The notes beneath the pieces are model-generated. The model had not been told where the DNA came from. It worked only from the letters and a program-made list of their open reading frames with translations, and ran no database searches. 64,000 nt of DNA, from contig NZ_AP029018.1 in assembly GCF_037076525.1 (NCBI RefSeq), forward strand, positions 186,001 to 250,000, in the 5' to 3' direction. Positions 52,417 through 62,167 of this stretch are shown in pieces. Both the position numbers and the translations under genes were made by a program. Origin of the DNA: Selenomonas sp. TAMA-11512 (GTDB lineage: Bacteria > Bacillota > Negativicutes > Selenomonadales > Selenomonadaceae). Each line of letters opens with the position of its first letter. Position 1 is the stretch's first letter.

Positions 52417-52482
52417 ATATCATCGGAGCCAAACGCGCGAAACAGCGGTTCATATCATGCATGCCTGCGCCGTCCGAGTGCG

Positions 52483-52506
52483 TCATTTAAAAAATGACAT
52501 TTGTCA
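52483..52506. promoter_or_regulatory. Overlapping palindromes upstream of the PTS operon
   Basis: TCATTTAAAAAATGA (52483-52497) and TGACATTTGTCA (52495-52506) are both perfect inverted repeats and share three bases. They lie about 105 bases upstream of the first PTS gene, where the product of the downstream response regulator gene could bind. That link is inference. Confidence 0.45.
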
Positions 52507-52610
52507 TGCGCCGCGGGGTCATCTTGTGACATATAGCAGATGAAAGCGAGAGGTCTCTTTTGATAGAATACAGGCAAAGATAAGTTGTGTACTCTATTAA
52601 GGAGGCAGCT

Positions 52611-53591
52611 ATGTTTGCAATTATTGTGGGTACTCACGGAAAGCTCGCGGAAGAGCTGGTCGAGACCGCCAAGATGATTGGCGGCGAGGCGCCGAATCTT
52701 CGCGCGGTCACGCTTCTTCCGGGAGAAGGACCGGACGATGTCATCGCCAAGTACAGGAAAGCTCTGGAGGAGCTGGATACGTCGGGCGGCGTCATCTTCC
52801 TCAACGACCTCTTCGGAGGCAGCCCGTACAACGCGGCCATCCGCATCATCCCGGAGAACGACACCTATGTCGCAGTCACCGGCGTCAACCTCCCCATGCT
52901 CCTGGAGCTCATCACGACGCAGGCGTTCATGCCGGATACGACGCTCGAAGAAGCGCTGGAGAAAGCCTTCAAGTCCGGAAAGACCGGCGTGCAGGTATTC
53001 CCGGAGGAGAAATCCCCCGTCGCGAAGAAAAAAGCGTCGGCTGCGAAGACCGCCGGCGGCGCAAAGAGTGCGAGCCCCGCTTCGACGGACGGCAAGCTCA
53101 TGGACATCGCTTTCTGCCGCATCGACGACCGCCTCATCCACGGACAGGTCAAGACGGTCTGGACAAAGGTGACGAACTGCAACCGCATCATGTGCGTTTC
53201 CGACGACGTCGCGCAGGATACGATGCGCAAGCAGCTGCTCCTGCAGGTCGCCCCTCCGGGCATCAAGGCGTATGTCGTCCCTGTGGATACGGCTGTCAAG
53301 GCTTACAAGGATCCGAAGTACGGGCTTTTCAACACGTTCTTCCTCTTCACGAACCCGACGGATGTCCTCCGCGCGATCGAAGGCGGCATTCCCTTCAAGT
53401 CGGTCAACCTCGGCGGCATGACGTACAAGGACGGCACGACCCTCATCAGCCAGGCGGTTGCCGTTTCGAAGAAGGACGCCGAGTCGCTCGTCAAAATCCA
53501 CGAGAAGGGCGTCGAAGTCGAAATCCGCATGCTGGCGTCAGACGTCAAGGGCGATATGATGGCAGCGCTCAAAGCGAAAGGGTTAGCGTAA
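52611..53591 (+). CDS. manX: PTS mannose-family EIIAB component
   Basis: A 326-residue fusion. EIIA domain about 1-125, with phospho-acceptor H9 in FAIIVGTHGKLAEEL and FLNDLFGGSP; an Ala/Lys/Ser-rich linker (about 140-160); EIIB domain with H176 in RIDDRLIHGQV. It passes phosphate from HPr to an incoming hexose or amino sugar. AAGGAGG lies 6 bases before ATG 52611. First of four-gene-type man operon (AB-C-D here). Confidence 0.92.
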   Translation: MFAIIVGTHGKLAEELVETAKMIGGEAPNLRAVTLLPGEGPDDVIAKYRKALEELDTSGGVIFLNDLFGGSPYNAAIRIIPENDTYVAVTGVNLPMLLELITTQAFMPDTTLEEALEKAFKSGKTGVQVFPEEKSPVAKKKASAAKTAGGAKSASPASTDGKLMDIAFCRIDDRLIHGQVKTVWTKVTNCNRIMCVSDDVAQDTMRKQLLLQVAPPGIKAYVVPVDTAVKAYKDPKYGLFNTFFLFTNPTDVLRAIEGGIPFKSVNLGGMTYKDGTTLISQAVAVSKKDAESLVKIHEKGVEVEIRMLASDVKGDMMAALKAKGLA

Positions 53592-53657
53592 ACAGCGCGT
53601 GTGCGTAAGCCTCCCCTTTTGCGGGAAGGCGATTACTACCTTATAGGAGGTACGAAA

Positions 53658-54470
53658 ATGGAAGTAACTACAATGCAGCTCGTCGCCCTCTTTTTCGTCG
53701 CCGGCCTGATCGGCGTCGGAAGTGTTGTCGATGAGTCGATGATCTATCGTCCGATTATTTCTTGCCCGCTTACGGGTCTTATCCTCGGCGATCTCACGAC
53801 GGGCGTCATCCTCGGCGGCACGCTTGAGATGCTCGCCCTCGGCTGGATGAACGTCGGCGCCGCCATGGCTCCGGACGGAGCGCTCGCCGGTGTCGTCTCG
53901 ACGATCCTCGTCGTCGTCGGACATCAGGATATCGGTACGGGCATTGCCCTTGCCGTGCCGCTCGCGGCTGCCGGTCAGGTGCTCACGATCTTCGTCCGCA
54001 CGATCACCGTCTTTTTCCAGCATTTAGCGGATAAGTTCGCGGCCAGCGGCAGCACCTTCGGCATAGAGATGTGCCACATTGCCGGCATGGGGCTGCAGTT
54101 CATCCGCGTCGCCGTCCCGGCTGTCGCCATCGCGGCTGTCGCCGGCACGGATGTCGTCAACGGTGCGCTCAACGCGATTCCCGAGGTCATCACACGCGGC
54201 CTGCAGGTCTCCGGCGGCTTCATCGTCGTCGTCGGATACGCGATGGTCATCAACATGATGAACGCCAAGTCGCTCATGCCCTTCTTCTTCCTCGGCTTCC
54301 TCATCGCCGTTTTCACCGATTTCAACCTCGTCGCATTCGGTGCGCTCGGACTCATCCTGGCTTTCTTCCACATCAAGAGCATCGAGCGTGAGGCAAATGC
54401 GTCCGCTGCCGGCGGCTCCGCTCCGACGGGCAACCCGCTCGATGATATCGACGACTCTGAGCTCATGTAA
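53658..54470 (+). CDS. manY: PTS mannose-family EIIC component
   Basis: A 270-residue membrane protein of the EIIC-Man family, with VDESMIYRPIISCPLTGLIL and GGTLEMLALGWMNVGAAMAPD near the start. Forms the sugar channel with EIID. ATG 53658 follows TAGGAGG by 8 bases. Confidence 0.92.
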   Translation: MEVTTMQLVALFFVAGLIGVGSVVDESMIYRPIISCPLTGLILGDLTTGVILGGTLEMLALGWMNVGAAMAPDGALAGVVSTILVVVGHQDIGTGIALAVPLAAAGQVLTIFVRTITVFFQHLADKFAASGSTFGIEMCHIAGMGLQFIRVAVPAVAIAAVAGTDVVNGALNAIPEVITRGLQVSGGFIVVVGYAMVINMMNAKSLMPFFFLGFLIAVFTDFNLVAFGALGLILAFFHIKSIEREANASAAGGSAPTGNPLDDIDDSELM

Positions 54471-54484
54471 GGGAGGGGCATAAA

Positions 54485-55306
54485 ATGGAAAAGAAGAACA
54501 TCACGAAAACCGATCTCATCAAGGTCTTTATTCGCTCCAACTTCCTCCTCGGCTCCTTCAACTTCGAGCGTATGCAGTCCATGGGATTCTGCGTCGCACT
54601 CATTCCCGCGCTCAAGAAGCTCTACTCGGGCGAGGCTCTCTCCGCCGCCCTTCGGCGACACCTCGAATTCTTCAACACGCATCCCTTCCTCGCCAAGGCG
54701 ATCATGGGCATCATCATCGCCATGGAGGAGAAAAAGGCAAACGGCGCGGACATTCCGGAGGCTACCATCTCCGGTGTCAAGGTCGGTCTCATCGGGCCTC
54801 TCGCGGGCGTCGGCGACCCGATTTTCTGGGGAACGCTCCGCCCGATGCTGGCGGCGCTCGGTGCAGGTATCGCCGTGTCCGGCTCCGTTGCGGGTCCGAT
54901 CCTCTTCTTTATCGCATTCAACGCGATTCGCCTCTTCGTGAACTACTACGGCGTCATGTACGGCTATGAAAAGGGTACGGAGCTCGTCACGGAAATCGGC
55001 GGCGCGAAGATCCGCTATCTCACGGAGGGCGCTTCCGTCCTCGGTCTCTTCGTCATGGGAGCGCTCGTCGCGAAGTGGACGAGCGTCAACATGCCGCTCG
55101 TGCTCTCCGAGTATGTTGCGCAGGACGGCACGCTCGTTGTCACGACACTCCAGTCCGTCCTCGACTCGCTCATGCCGTCCATGGTACCGCTCATCATGAC
55201 GTTCGCCTGCATGGCTGCGCTCAAGAAGGGTGTCAACGCGCTCGTCGTCATCGTCGCCCTCTTCGCGATCGGCATCGTCGGCTATGCGCTGGGGATCCTC
55301 GCGTAA
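54485..55306 (+). CDS. manZ: PTS mannose-family EIID component
   Basis: A 273-residue EIID-Man protein (SNFLLGSFNFERMQSMGFC near the start, GPLAGVGDPIFWGTLRPML in the middle). It works with EIIC in sugar transport. GGGAGGGG lies before the ATG, 14 bases after manY. Confidence 0.92.
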   Translation: MEKKNITKTDLIKVFIRSNFLLGSFNFERMQSMGFCVALIPALKKLYSGEALSAALRRHLEFFNTHPFLAKAIMGIIIAMEEKKANGADIPEATISGVKVGLIGPLAGVGDPIFWGTLRPMLAALGAGIAVSGSVAGPILFFIAFNAIRLFVNYYGVMYGYEKGTELVTEIGGAKIRYLTEGASVLGLFVMGALVAKWTSVNMPLVLSEYVAQDGTLVVTTLQSVLDSLMPSMVPLIMTFACMAALKKGVNALVVIVALFAIGIVGYALGILA

Positions 55307-55355
55307 GGCGAGTGTCCATTCGGCACATGCGTCGTAAATACATACTCGTCTGTTC

Positions 55356-55382
55356 GCCCCCTCGTTTGAGGGGGCTTTTTTC
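55356..55382 (+). terminator. Terminator of the PTS operon
   Basis: GCCCCCTC (55356-55363) with GAGGGGGC (55368-55375), then six T. Confidence 0.9.
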
Positions 55383-55437
55383 TGTGCAAAAGCTATGGCG
55401 GAATGCGTGAAAATGATATAGAATGAAAGCATATAGG

Positions 55438-55486
55438 AAGCGATGATAAAATGAAATCTGTCAGATTGGTGTAGAATCAGTGCTTC
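55438..55486 (+). repeat. Dispersed short repeat, copy C
   Basis: Matches copies A and B around TGATAAAATGAA. The bases after it differ from copy A almost only by transitions. GGAAGC (55436-55441) and GCTTCC (55481-55486) bracket the copy as a possible hairpin. Confidence 0.55.
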
Positions 55487-55519
55487 CATAACACAGAACC
55501 GTGAAGGGAGGGCATCTTC

Positions 55520-56503
55520 GTGTGGCAAAAGCGGTTCCTCGCTGCCTTTGTGCTCGCCGCGACCCTTCTCACAGTGCTCCTGGCGGGATTCTATGTCCGC
55601 GACTACTCCGCGGGGCGCAAGGAGGGCAAGAAGAAATTCGGCGCCATCTACATGACGATGAACAATCCCTTCTACCGGACGATGGACCTTGCGCTTCGGC
55701 AGAGCATCGAGGCAAAGGACGACATTCTCCTGTGCCGGGACGCGGCACTTTCTCCCGAGAGACAGCGCGAGGAGGCGGAAGCGCTCATCGAGGAGGGCTG
55801 CGCTGTTCTCTTTTTGAATGCGGTTGACGAAAGGGCGGCGGCGGACATCGTCCGGATTGCCGAGCGCAAGGGCGTCCTCGTCATTGCCGTCGATACGCGC
55901 ATCGAGGGTGCGGCACCTCCCGTGACGGTCACGTCAAGCAACTACGAGACGGGAAAAAGCCTTGCCACGCATCTGCTCTCCGTGCGCACATCGGCGAATA
56001 TCGTGCTCTTGGAGCACGATGAGGCGGCCTCGGCAAGAGAGCGCATACAGGGCTTCCTCGACGGGATTGCGGGACGCGACGGCTTCCTTGTCGTCGGCCG
56101 CCGCCCCTGCTATGGTCAGCTCGAGAAGGCGATGCCGCAGATGGAGGTGCTGCTCCGGGAGCATCCGGAGCTCGATGTCGTCGTGGCGCTCAATGATCCT
56201 GCGGCAATGGGAGCGATTGCGGCACTGGAGCACGCACAGCGTCTCGAGAACACGCTTGTCTACGGCGTGGACGGCGTGCCTGAAGCGCGTGAGCTCGTTC
56301 GCTCGGGACGTCTGACGGCGACCGCCGAGCAGGATCCGAGAGAGATGGCACGCCTTGCCGCGCAGGAGGCGTATCGTCTGCTCGAAAAGGCCGGACAGCA
56401 AGCGACGCTCCCCTCGGTCGGAGCACCGGCCCTGCATGAGCTGCCGACACGTCTGTTGACGTTGGAGACGGTCGAGAGAGGCGGTGCGGACAGATGGGAA
56501 TGA
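55520..56503 (+). CDS. Membrane-anchored sugar-binding protein, RbsB/XylF type
   Basis: A 327-residue periplasmic-binding-protein-like domain (Peripla_BP_4 style: FGAIYMTMNNPFYRTMDLAL, then VLFLNAVDERAA and VVALNDPAAMGAIAAL, and VYGVDGVPEA). A single N-terminal helix (about 6-26) without a clear cleavage site suggests it stays anchored. No ABC permease genes lie nearby; instead a sensor kinase gene overlaps its 3' end by 10 bases. It is likely the sugar sensor of that two-component system. GTG start with GGGAGGG upstream. Confidence 0.85.
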   Translation: MWQKRFLAAFVLAATLLTVLLAGFYVRDYSAGRKEGKKKFGAIYMTMNNPFYRTMDLALRQSIEAKDDILLCRDAALSPERQREEAEALIEEGCAVLFLNAVDERAAADIVRIAERKGVLVIAVDTRIEGAAPPVTVTSSNYETGKSLATHLLSVRTSANIVLLEHDEAASARERIQGFLDGIAGRDGFLVVGRRPCYGQLEKAMPQMEVLLREHPELDVVVALNDPAAMGAIAALEHAQRLENTLVYGVDGVPEARELVRSGRLTATAEQDPREMARLAAQEAYRLLEKAGQQATLPSVGAPALHELPTRLLTLETVERGGADRWE

Positions 56504-57789
56504 AAGCGGCGACGAAGAGCTATGCCGTCCTCTACGGGTTTAACGTGCTCGTCGTGCTGGCGATGGCGAGTTTTTTCTTCATCACGAGCGAGAAGATTGT
56601 CCGGACGTATCAGGCGCGGGACTTTTTGGAGCGAGTCCCTGTTCTTCCGATGGCGGCAAGCGAGGAACTGTTTTTGCTGCTGCTTCTTTTTGCGGCGCTC
56701 ATCTTCTGCAGTCTTTTCTTCCGGCGTCTGCAGCCGTCCTATTGGAGTTACGTTTTTCTCGCGCTTGAGGTCACTCTCACGCTCTGCATCCTGCGACTTT
56801 TGCACCTCGCTTACGACGGGATCCTGCTGCTCGTCGTTGTCGACCTGATGGCGGCGTATCGGGGCAGGCACCCCGAGCTCGTGCTCATCGTGACGCTCTT
56901 TCTCATTTATACGATCGGAAACGCGGAGCTCATGCGGCAGGCGTTCGTTGTCGTGCCGTTTGAGGCGTATCTATCCTACTATGACAGCGCCGCGCAGGGC
57001 ATGATTCGAGCTCTGTTTGGCTTCTTCCGGGCAGTAAATCTGATCCTCTTCGTTCACTCGATCTATCGTCTTTTGCGGGAGCAGTCGGAGGAAAAGGAAG
57101 AGATCCTGCGGCTCAACGAAGAGCTCGAGGATGCGAACTTCCGCCTGCGGGCATACGCGCTGGAAGCGGAAGAGGCGGCGGAGACGCGTGAGCGCAATCG
57201 CCTCGCACGGGAGATCCACGATACGATCGGACACGTCCTGACAGGCCTGGCGGCGAGTCTCGACGCGTGCATAGCGACATTCCGCGTCGCGCCGGAGTTC
57301 ACGGAAAAGGAGCTGCCAAAGCTCCGTGAGACGACGCAGAAGGGGATCCGGGATATACGCCGATCCGTCAAGAAGCTTCGTCCCGAGACATTGGAGGACC
57401 TGCCGTTCGAGGCGGCGATTCGGGAAACCGTCGCCCGCTACGCGGAGCAGACGGGGATGGAGGTGGAGCTCTCGATGGTCAACATCCCGCCGCTTCGCGC
57501 GGATATGGAGGATTCCGTCTACCGCATCGTGCAGGAGGGCATGACGAACGCGCATCGCCACGGCAAGGCGACGCGGGTCGATCTGACGATTGCGCGCGTG
57601 GGCGAAAAGCTGCACGTCGGCGTGCATGACAACGGCATGGGATCGCCGGTGATTGTGCCCGATTTCGGGCTTCGCCACATGGAGGAACGCGTCGCTCTTC
57701 TCGGAGGGACGATCAAGTTTTCGGGCATGAACGGGTTCCTGATTGAGGCGATGCTGCCGATCGCGGAAAAGAGCGAAGGAGGGATATGA
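56494..57789 (+). CDS. Sensor histidine kinase, NarL/DesK (HisKA_3) type
   Basis: A 431-residue kinase with six or so N-terminal hydrophobic segments (about 12-195) and little periplasmic sequence, a coiled-coil (about 200-230), the HisKA_3 phospho-site RLAREIHDTIGHVLTG with the histidine at about 241, and an ATPase domain with QEGMTNAHRHGKATRV and GLRHMEERVALLGG. Because it has no own extracellular sensor, it probably reads the sugar-binding proteins encoded on both sides. Confidence 0.9.
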   Translation: MGMKAATKSYAVLYGFNVLVVLAMASFFFITSEKIVRTYQARDFLERVPVLPMAASEELFLLLLLFAALIFCSLFFRRLQPSYWSYVFLALEVTLTLCILRLLHLAYDGILLLVVVDLMAAYRGRHPELVLIVTLFLIYTIGNAELMRQAFVVVPFEAYLSYYDSAAQGMIRALFGFFRAVNLILFVHSIYRLLREQSEEKEEILRLNEELEDANFRLRAYALEAEEAAETRERNRLAREIHDTIGHVLTGLAASLDACIATFRVAPEFTEKELPKLRETTQKGIRDIRRSVKKLRPETLEDLPFEAAIRETVARYAEQTGMEVELSMVNIPPLRADMEDSVYRIVQEGMTNAHRHGKATRVDLTIARVGEKLHVGVHDNGMGSPVIVPDFGLRHMEERVALLGGTIKFSGMNGFLIEAMLPIAEKSEGGI

Positions 57790-57790
57790 G

Positions 57791-58486
57791 ATGAAGATCA
57801 TGCTGGCGGACGATCAGGAGCTCATACGCGAGAGCCTGAAGGTCATCCTCTCCATGCAGGAGGACATGGAGGTGCTTGGCGTCTGCCCCGACGGACAGGC
57901 GCTCTTGGACAGGCTGGCGGATCTGGCTGCGCGCGGTGAGGCGCTGCCCGATTGTCTCCTCCTCGATATCCGCATGCCGGGGATTGACGGCGTCGAGGTG
58001 ACGAGACGCGTCAAGGCGCTCTATCCCGAAGTGCGCATCTTGATGCTGACAACATTTGACGACGATGAATACGTCTACAAGGCGCTCCAGTTCGGCGCGA
58101 GCGGCTATCTTCTGAAAGGGGTCTCGGTTGAGGAACTGACAAGCGCCGTTCGGCGTGTCGTCGAGGGAGGCACCATCGTCAACCCCGAACTTCTCGACAA
58201 GGTCATGCGCCTCTTCCGACAGATGACGCGAGGATCGGCGAGAGAGGAGCTTCTCATCCCGGTCAATGCGGCAGGCGGGAACGCCTTGACGAAGACGGAG
58301 AGGCAGATTGCGCAGCTCGTGGGGCGCGGGCTGTCGAATAAGGAGATCGCGGCAAAACTCCACTTCTCCGAGGGGACGATACGCAACGGGCTTTCCGCCG
58401 CGCTCGCCAAGCTTGAGCTGCGCGACCGCACACAGCTTGCCATCTGGGCAGTGCAGACGGGCCTCGCGAAAGAGACGCTGCCATGA
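57791..58486 (+). CDS. NarL/LuxR-family response regulator
   Basis: A 231-residue regulator. Receiver with D7-D8, phospho-acceptor D59 in LLLDIRMPGIDG, and ASGYLLKGVS; C-terminal LuxR-type HTH (LTKTERQIAQLVGRGLSNKE). Its start lies 1 base after the kinase stop and its own stop overlaps the next start (ATGA). The adjacent PTS operon is a plausible target. Confidence 0.92.
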   Translation: MKIMLADDQELIRESLKVILSMQEDMEVLGVCPDGQALLDRLADLAARGEALPDCLLLDIRMPGIDGVEVTRRVKALYPEVRILMLTTFDDDEYVYKALQFGASGYLLKGVSVEELTSAVRRVVEGGTIVNPELLDKVMRLFRQMTRGSAREELLIPVNAAGGNALTKTERQIAQLVGRGLSNKEIAAKLHFSEGTIRNGLSAALAKLELRDRTQLAIWAVQTGLAKETLP

Positions 58487-59796
58487 GACGGGAGAATATA
58501 TACAGAAGGCTTATCTCGGCCGCCGTATGCTTGCTTCTCGTGCTGCTCGCGGGCTATTGTGCCCATGCGCTGACGCGGCCGACGGAGCTGCGTGTCGCGG
58601 TCTTCGCGGGCAGTCACTGGGAAGTGCCGGAGAACGCGCCGTACCACGTGCTGGACGCGGCGATCGAGCGGTTCCGCGCGTCGCATCCGGACGTGGAAGT
58701 CACCTACGCGAGCGGGATTCGCAAGGAGGACTATCGCGAGTTCGTCGCGGGAGAGCTCGTCAAGGGCAGGGCGCCGGACGTGTTCCTCGTGCTTCGCGAG
58801 GACTTCGACCGATATGCGGAGATGGGCGTCTTGGAGCCGCTGGACGCCTATATAAAAGAGGACGCGGAGCTCGATGCGGCGCTGTACTATCCGGCGCTTT
58901 TGGCGGCGGGACAGGTAGGCGGCAGACAGTACGCGCTCCCTCTCGAGTGCTCGCCGCAGATGATGTTCGTCAACACGTCGCTTCTCGCGGAGGAGGGAAT
59001 CCCGCTCCCGAAGAGCGACTGGACGTGGCAGGAGCTTCTCTCCGTTACCTCGCGCGTCACGCGGGATACGGACGGCGACGGCCGGATTGACCGGTTCGGC
59101 ATCTACGATTACGGCTGGATGGACGCGGCGCGGACGAACGGCGTCAACTTGTCCGAGAGGGAGGCGTGGCTGCATGCCTTTGACGAGGTTCCCATGCAGG
59201 AGGCGATTCTCTTTGCGGCAAATCTCACGCGGGAAGGCGAAATGCAGCGGGCGAGAAGCGTTGACTTCGATGCGGGCAGGGTCGCGTTCCGCCCGTTTAC
59301 ATTCGCCGCATATCGCGCGTACAAACCGTACCCGTGGAGCGTCAAGAAGTACACGACATTTTCCTGGGAGATTCTGCCGATGCCGCGGGGCGGGCGCGGG
59401 GAGAACCGATCGAGCGTCGATGTGCTGCTCGTCGGCATGTCCGCGGAGAGCGCGCATAAGGAGCTCGCTTATGCCTTTTTGAAGGAGCTTGCCTATAGCC
59501 GGGAGGGACAGCGGGAGATCCTCGTCTACGCGATGGGGCTTCCCACGAGGCGGGACATCATCCGCTCCGAGACAATGAATGAGGTGCTCTACACGGAGAG
59601 CGGAGAACGCCGCCTTTCGTCCGAGTCTGTCCACGAGGTCTTGGAGCGGGCCGTGCATCTGCCGCACTTCGCTCGCGCGGAAGAGGCGGAGCGGCTGGCG
59701 ACAAAAACGATACAGCCGCTTCTGAGCGATCCGCAGGATGTATCGGAGATACTGATTCGACTGGGTCGAAAAGTGAGAATACTATTAGAGATATAG
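58483..59796 (+). CDS. Family 1 extracellular solute-binding protein, likely sensory
   Basis: A 437-residue solute-binding protein with an N-terminal helix (ISAAVCLLLVLLAGYCAHAL, about 12-31; GYC could be a lipobox-like cysteine) and UgpB/MalE-like blocks (VTYASGIRKEDYREF, LPLECSPQMMFVNTSLLAEE, DTDGDGRIDRFGIYDYG). Overlaps the regulator gene by 4 bases. No permease or ATPase gene is linked, so it likely serves the two-component system as a second ligand sensor. Confidence 0.85.
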   Translation: MRRENIYRRLISAAVCLLLVLLAGYCAHALTRPTELRVAVFAGSHWEVPENAPYHVLDAAIERFRASHPDVEVTYASGIRKEDYREFVAGELVKGRAPDVFLVLREDFDRYAEMGVLEPLDAYIKEDAELDAALYYPALLAAGQVGGRQYALPLECSPQMMFVNTSLLAEEGIPLPKSDWTWQELLSVTSRVTRDTDGDGRIDRFGIYDYGWMDAARTNGVNLSEREAWLHAFDEVPMQEAILFAANLTREGEMQRARSVDFDAGRVAFRPFTFAAYRAYKPYPWSVKKYTTFSWEILPMPRGGRGENRSSVDVLLVGMSAESAHKELAYAFLKELAYSREGQREILVYAMGLPTRRDIIRSETMNEVLYTESGERRLSSESVHEVLERAVHLPHFARAEEAERLATKTIQPLLSDPQDVSEILIRLGRKVRILLEI

Positions 59797-59831
59797 TCTA
59801 TAATCCCATGAAAATAGAGAATATAGATATA

Positions 59832-59860
59832 ATGACGATTTCGTGAAATAGGTATATAAT
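59832..59860 (+). promoter_or_regulatory. Promoter of the second chemoreceptor gene
   Basis: ATGACG (59832-59837), 17 bases, TATAAT (59855-59860). The leader of about 115 bases contains a small hairpin, CGAAG and CTTCG, near 59900-59918. Confidence 0.55.
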
Positions 59861-59983
59861 GGAAGAGTTTGACCATTGTCGATATGTCCATATATATACC
59901 GAAGGTGAAATACTTCGCACCGCGGGCGAACGGACAGCAGATGGACGGGTAAAGATTTCATACGATTAAGGAGATGCAAGATT

Positions 59984-61951
59984 ATGAAGTTAAAGCCGAG
60001 GCTGATGCTGAGCATAGGAGTTCCGCTGCTCATCACATTCCTGATCATGGGCGGCGTCATCTATTCGATGGCTTCGAGCGCCCTGTCCGAAGCGACGAGG
60101 ACGTCGCTCGAAAACATGTCCGCCCGCTACGGAGAGTCGATTGAGGCGATTTCGCAGCGCAACGCGGCGATCGTCAATACGCTCGCGGGTTCTTGGAACG
60201 ACGGACTCCCCGAGGATGAGATGATTCAGAGCGAAGTAAAGCGTCTCGTCCATGAGAATCCGGCGATCAGCCTGGCCGCTTTCGGCCTGCCGGACGGCAG
60301 ATACATCACGTCGGGCACGGCAAGCGCCGACTACGATCCGCGCGTTCGTTCCTGGTACAAGGAGGCAATCGCTTCCAACGACTACGTTGTTTCCGATCCG
60401 TATACGTCCGCGTCGACAGGGAAGACGGTCATTTCGCTTTCGAAGGCGGTTCGCGTGGACGGCGAGATCGTGGGCGTCCTCCTCGTCAACGTTGATTTGG
60501 CATCGATTCACGATGCGCTCGCGGATGTCAAGGTGGGCAAGAACGGCTACCTCTTCGTCATGGACCGCAACTCGGCGTATGTCTATCATCCGAAGTATTC
60601 GCTTGAAGAGAAGCTCACAGACATCGACGGCGGCGCTTATAAGGATTTTGCAGAGAAGCTGCTTCAGGGCGGAGCACATATCGTCGAGTACAACTTCCAG
60701 GGGGAGGATCGATTCTACGCGACATATCCGATCAATTCCGTAAACTGGACGCTCGTCCTCGGCATTGAGGAATCGGAGGCATTTGAGGCTGTCACCGCGA
60801 TGTCCGTTGCGATTGCCGTGATCTGTGCCGTTGCGTTTGCCGTTCTCGGCGCCATCGTATTCTTTGTGTTGAATACCGTTACGAATCCCGTCGCATTCCT
60901 CGCCGAGACGGCGAACCATATCGCCAACGGCGACCTTTCGCATAAGATTCCGCAGTCGGATCGCACGGATGAGGTCGGAGCCCTGCAGAACAGCTTCATG
61001 AAGATGGTTACCTTCCTGCGGGAGATCGTCTCTTCGATGGCAAAGGCTGCCGAGCAGGTCTCCGCGTCGAGCCAGGAGCTCACGGCGAACGCCAACCAGA
61101 CGGCGACCGCTTCGCAGACGGCGGCGGAAGCCGTCGTCATGATTGCCGAGCAGTCCGCGGAGCAGAACAATTTGGTGGAGATTGCCTCCGACAAGGCGGA
61201 CGGCATGAATCGGCAGATGGAGGTCATATCGAAGGTGGTCGCCGACGTTACCGGCTCCGCCGACTCCACGCAGACAGCCACGAAGGAGGGCATTGTTGTC
61301 CTCGAAAAGGTCATTGCGGGTGTTGAAAGCCTTTCCGCCGGTGCGGCGAAGGTCGGCGAAGCCGTCCAGAAGCTCTACGAGGGGTCCAAGTCGATCGCGG
61401 AGATCAACGAGACGGTCACCGACATTGCCGGTCAGACGAAGCTTCTTGCGCTCAATGCCGCCATTGAAGCGGCGCGCGCCGGCGAGCAGGGCAGAGGCTT
61501 TGCCGTCGTCGCCGACGAAGTCCGCAAGCTTGCCGAGCAGTCCGAGAGCGCGGCGTCCGAGATCAGCGGCGTCATCGGGCAGAACTCCGCACAGATTCAG
61601 TCCGCCTTTGACTTGACGAAGGAGCAGCAGTCGGAATTCAAGGAGAACGTCGAACAGGTCAAGGTTGCCGGTGACAAATTTGATGCTATCGCCACCCTGA
61701 TCGAGAGCCTCTCGACGGAGATTCAGAAAGTCGCGGAGGTCAGCGAACAGATCAAGAAGGATACGACCGAGACGGGCGACTCCGTCCGACAGATTGCCAC
61801 AATGGCACATGCCGTACAGGAGAAGGCGACCGACGTCTCCGCCGTCTCCGAAGAGCAGGCGGCATCCACCGAAGAGATTGCGGCATCCTCGCATACACTC
61901 TCCGATCTGGCGCAGGAGATGCAGGCAGACGTGCAGAAGTTCAAACTGTAA
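59984..61951 (+). CDS. Methyl-accepting chemotaxis protein with dCache_1 sensor
   Basis: A 655-residue chemoreceptor: helix 1 (about 8-30), a dCache_1 sensor (about 35-260, with [18 protein letters not shown] and [20 protein letters not shown], the pattern of amino-acid-type sensors), helix 2 (about 270-295), HAMP, and a signalling domain with [29 protein letters not shown] lies before the ATG. Ligand unknown, though the YxxDPRxRxWY style is common in amino acid receptors. Confidence 0.92.
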   Translation: MKLKPRLMLSIGVPLLITFLIMGGVIYSMASSALSEATRTSLENMSARYGESIEAISQRNAAIVNTLAGSWNDGLPEDEMIQSEVKRLVHENPAISLAAFGLPDGRYITSGTASADYDPRVRSWYKEAIASNDYVVSDPYTSASTGKTVISLSKAVRVDGEIVGVLLVNVDLASIHDALADVKVGKNGYLFVMDRNSAYVYHPKYSLEEKLTDIDGGAYKDFAEKLLQGGAHIVEYNFQGEDRFYATYPINSVNWTLVLGIEESEAFEAVTAMSVAIAVICAVAFAVLGAIVFFVLNTVTNPVAFLAETANHIANGDLSHKIPQSDRTDEVGALQNSFMKMVTFLREIVSSMAKAAEQVSASSQELTANANQTATASQTAAEAVVMIAEQSAEQNNLVEIASDKADGMNRQMEVISKVVADVTGSADSTQTATKEGIVVLEKVIAGVESLSAGAAKVGEAVQKLYEGSKSIAEINETVTDIAGQTKLLALNAAIEAARAGEQGRGFAVVADEVRKLAEQSESAASEISGVIGQNSAQIQSAFDLTKEQQSEFKENVEQVKVAGDKFDAIATLIESLSTEIQKVAEVSEQIKKDTTETGDSVRQIATMAHAVQEKATDVSAVSEEQAASTEEIAASSHTLSDLAQEMQADVQKFKL

Positions 61952-61966
61952 ACAATATGAGTCAAA

Positions 61967-61999
61967 AAGGCACTCGCGGATATGCGGGTGTCTTTTTGC
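61967..61999 (+). terminator. Terminator after the chemoreceptor gene
   Basis: AAAAAGGCACTCGC pairs with GCGGGTGTCTTTTT over about 13 bp and ends in T. Confidence 0.85.
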
Positions 62000-62167
62000 T
62001 GTATTCAATGCCAATATAGTTGAGAATGTGTTTTAATAGGAAAAAAGATGCATTATTTTTTTGAAGTGTGATAAATGTGCATGTACTTTATGGATGAAAT
62101 CGTGTACAATAATATATATTAAACAATTTTAATCAGGGTATTTCGAGCTGGGGAGGCAGACTCATTT

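Noticed and set aside
59990-62014. 674-codon open frame antisense to the chemoreceptor gene
   Set aside because: Shadow frame caused by third-position GC; the sense gene is clear.
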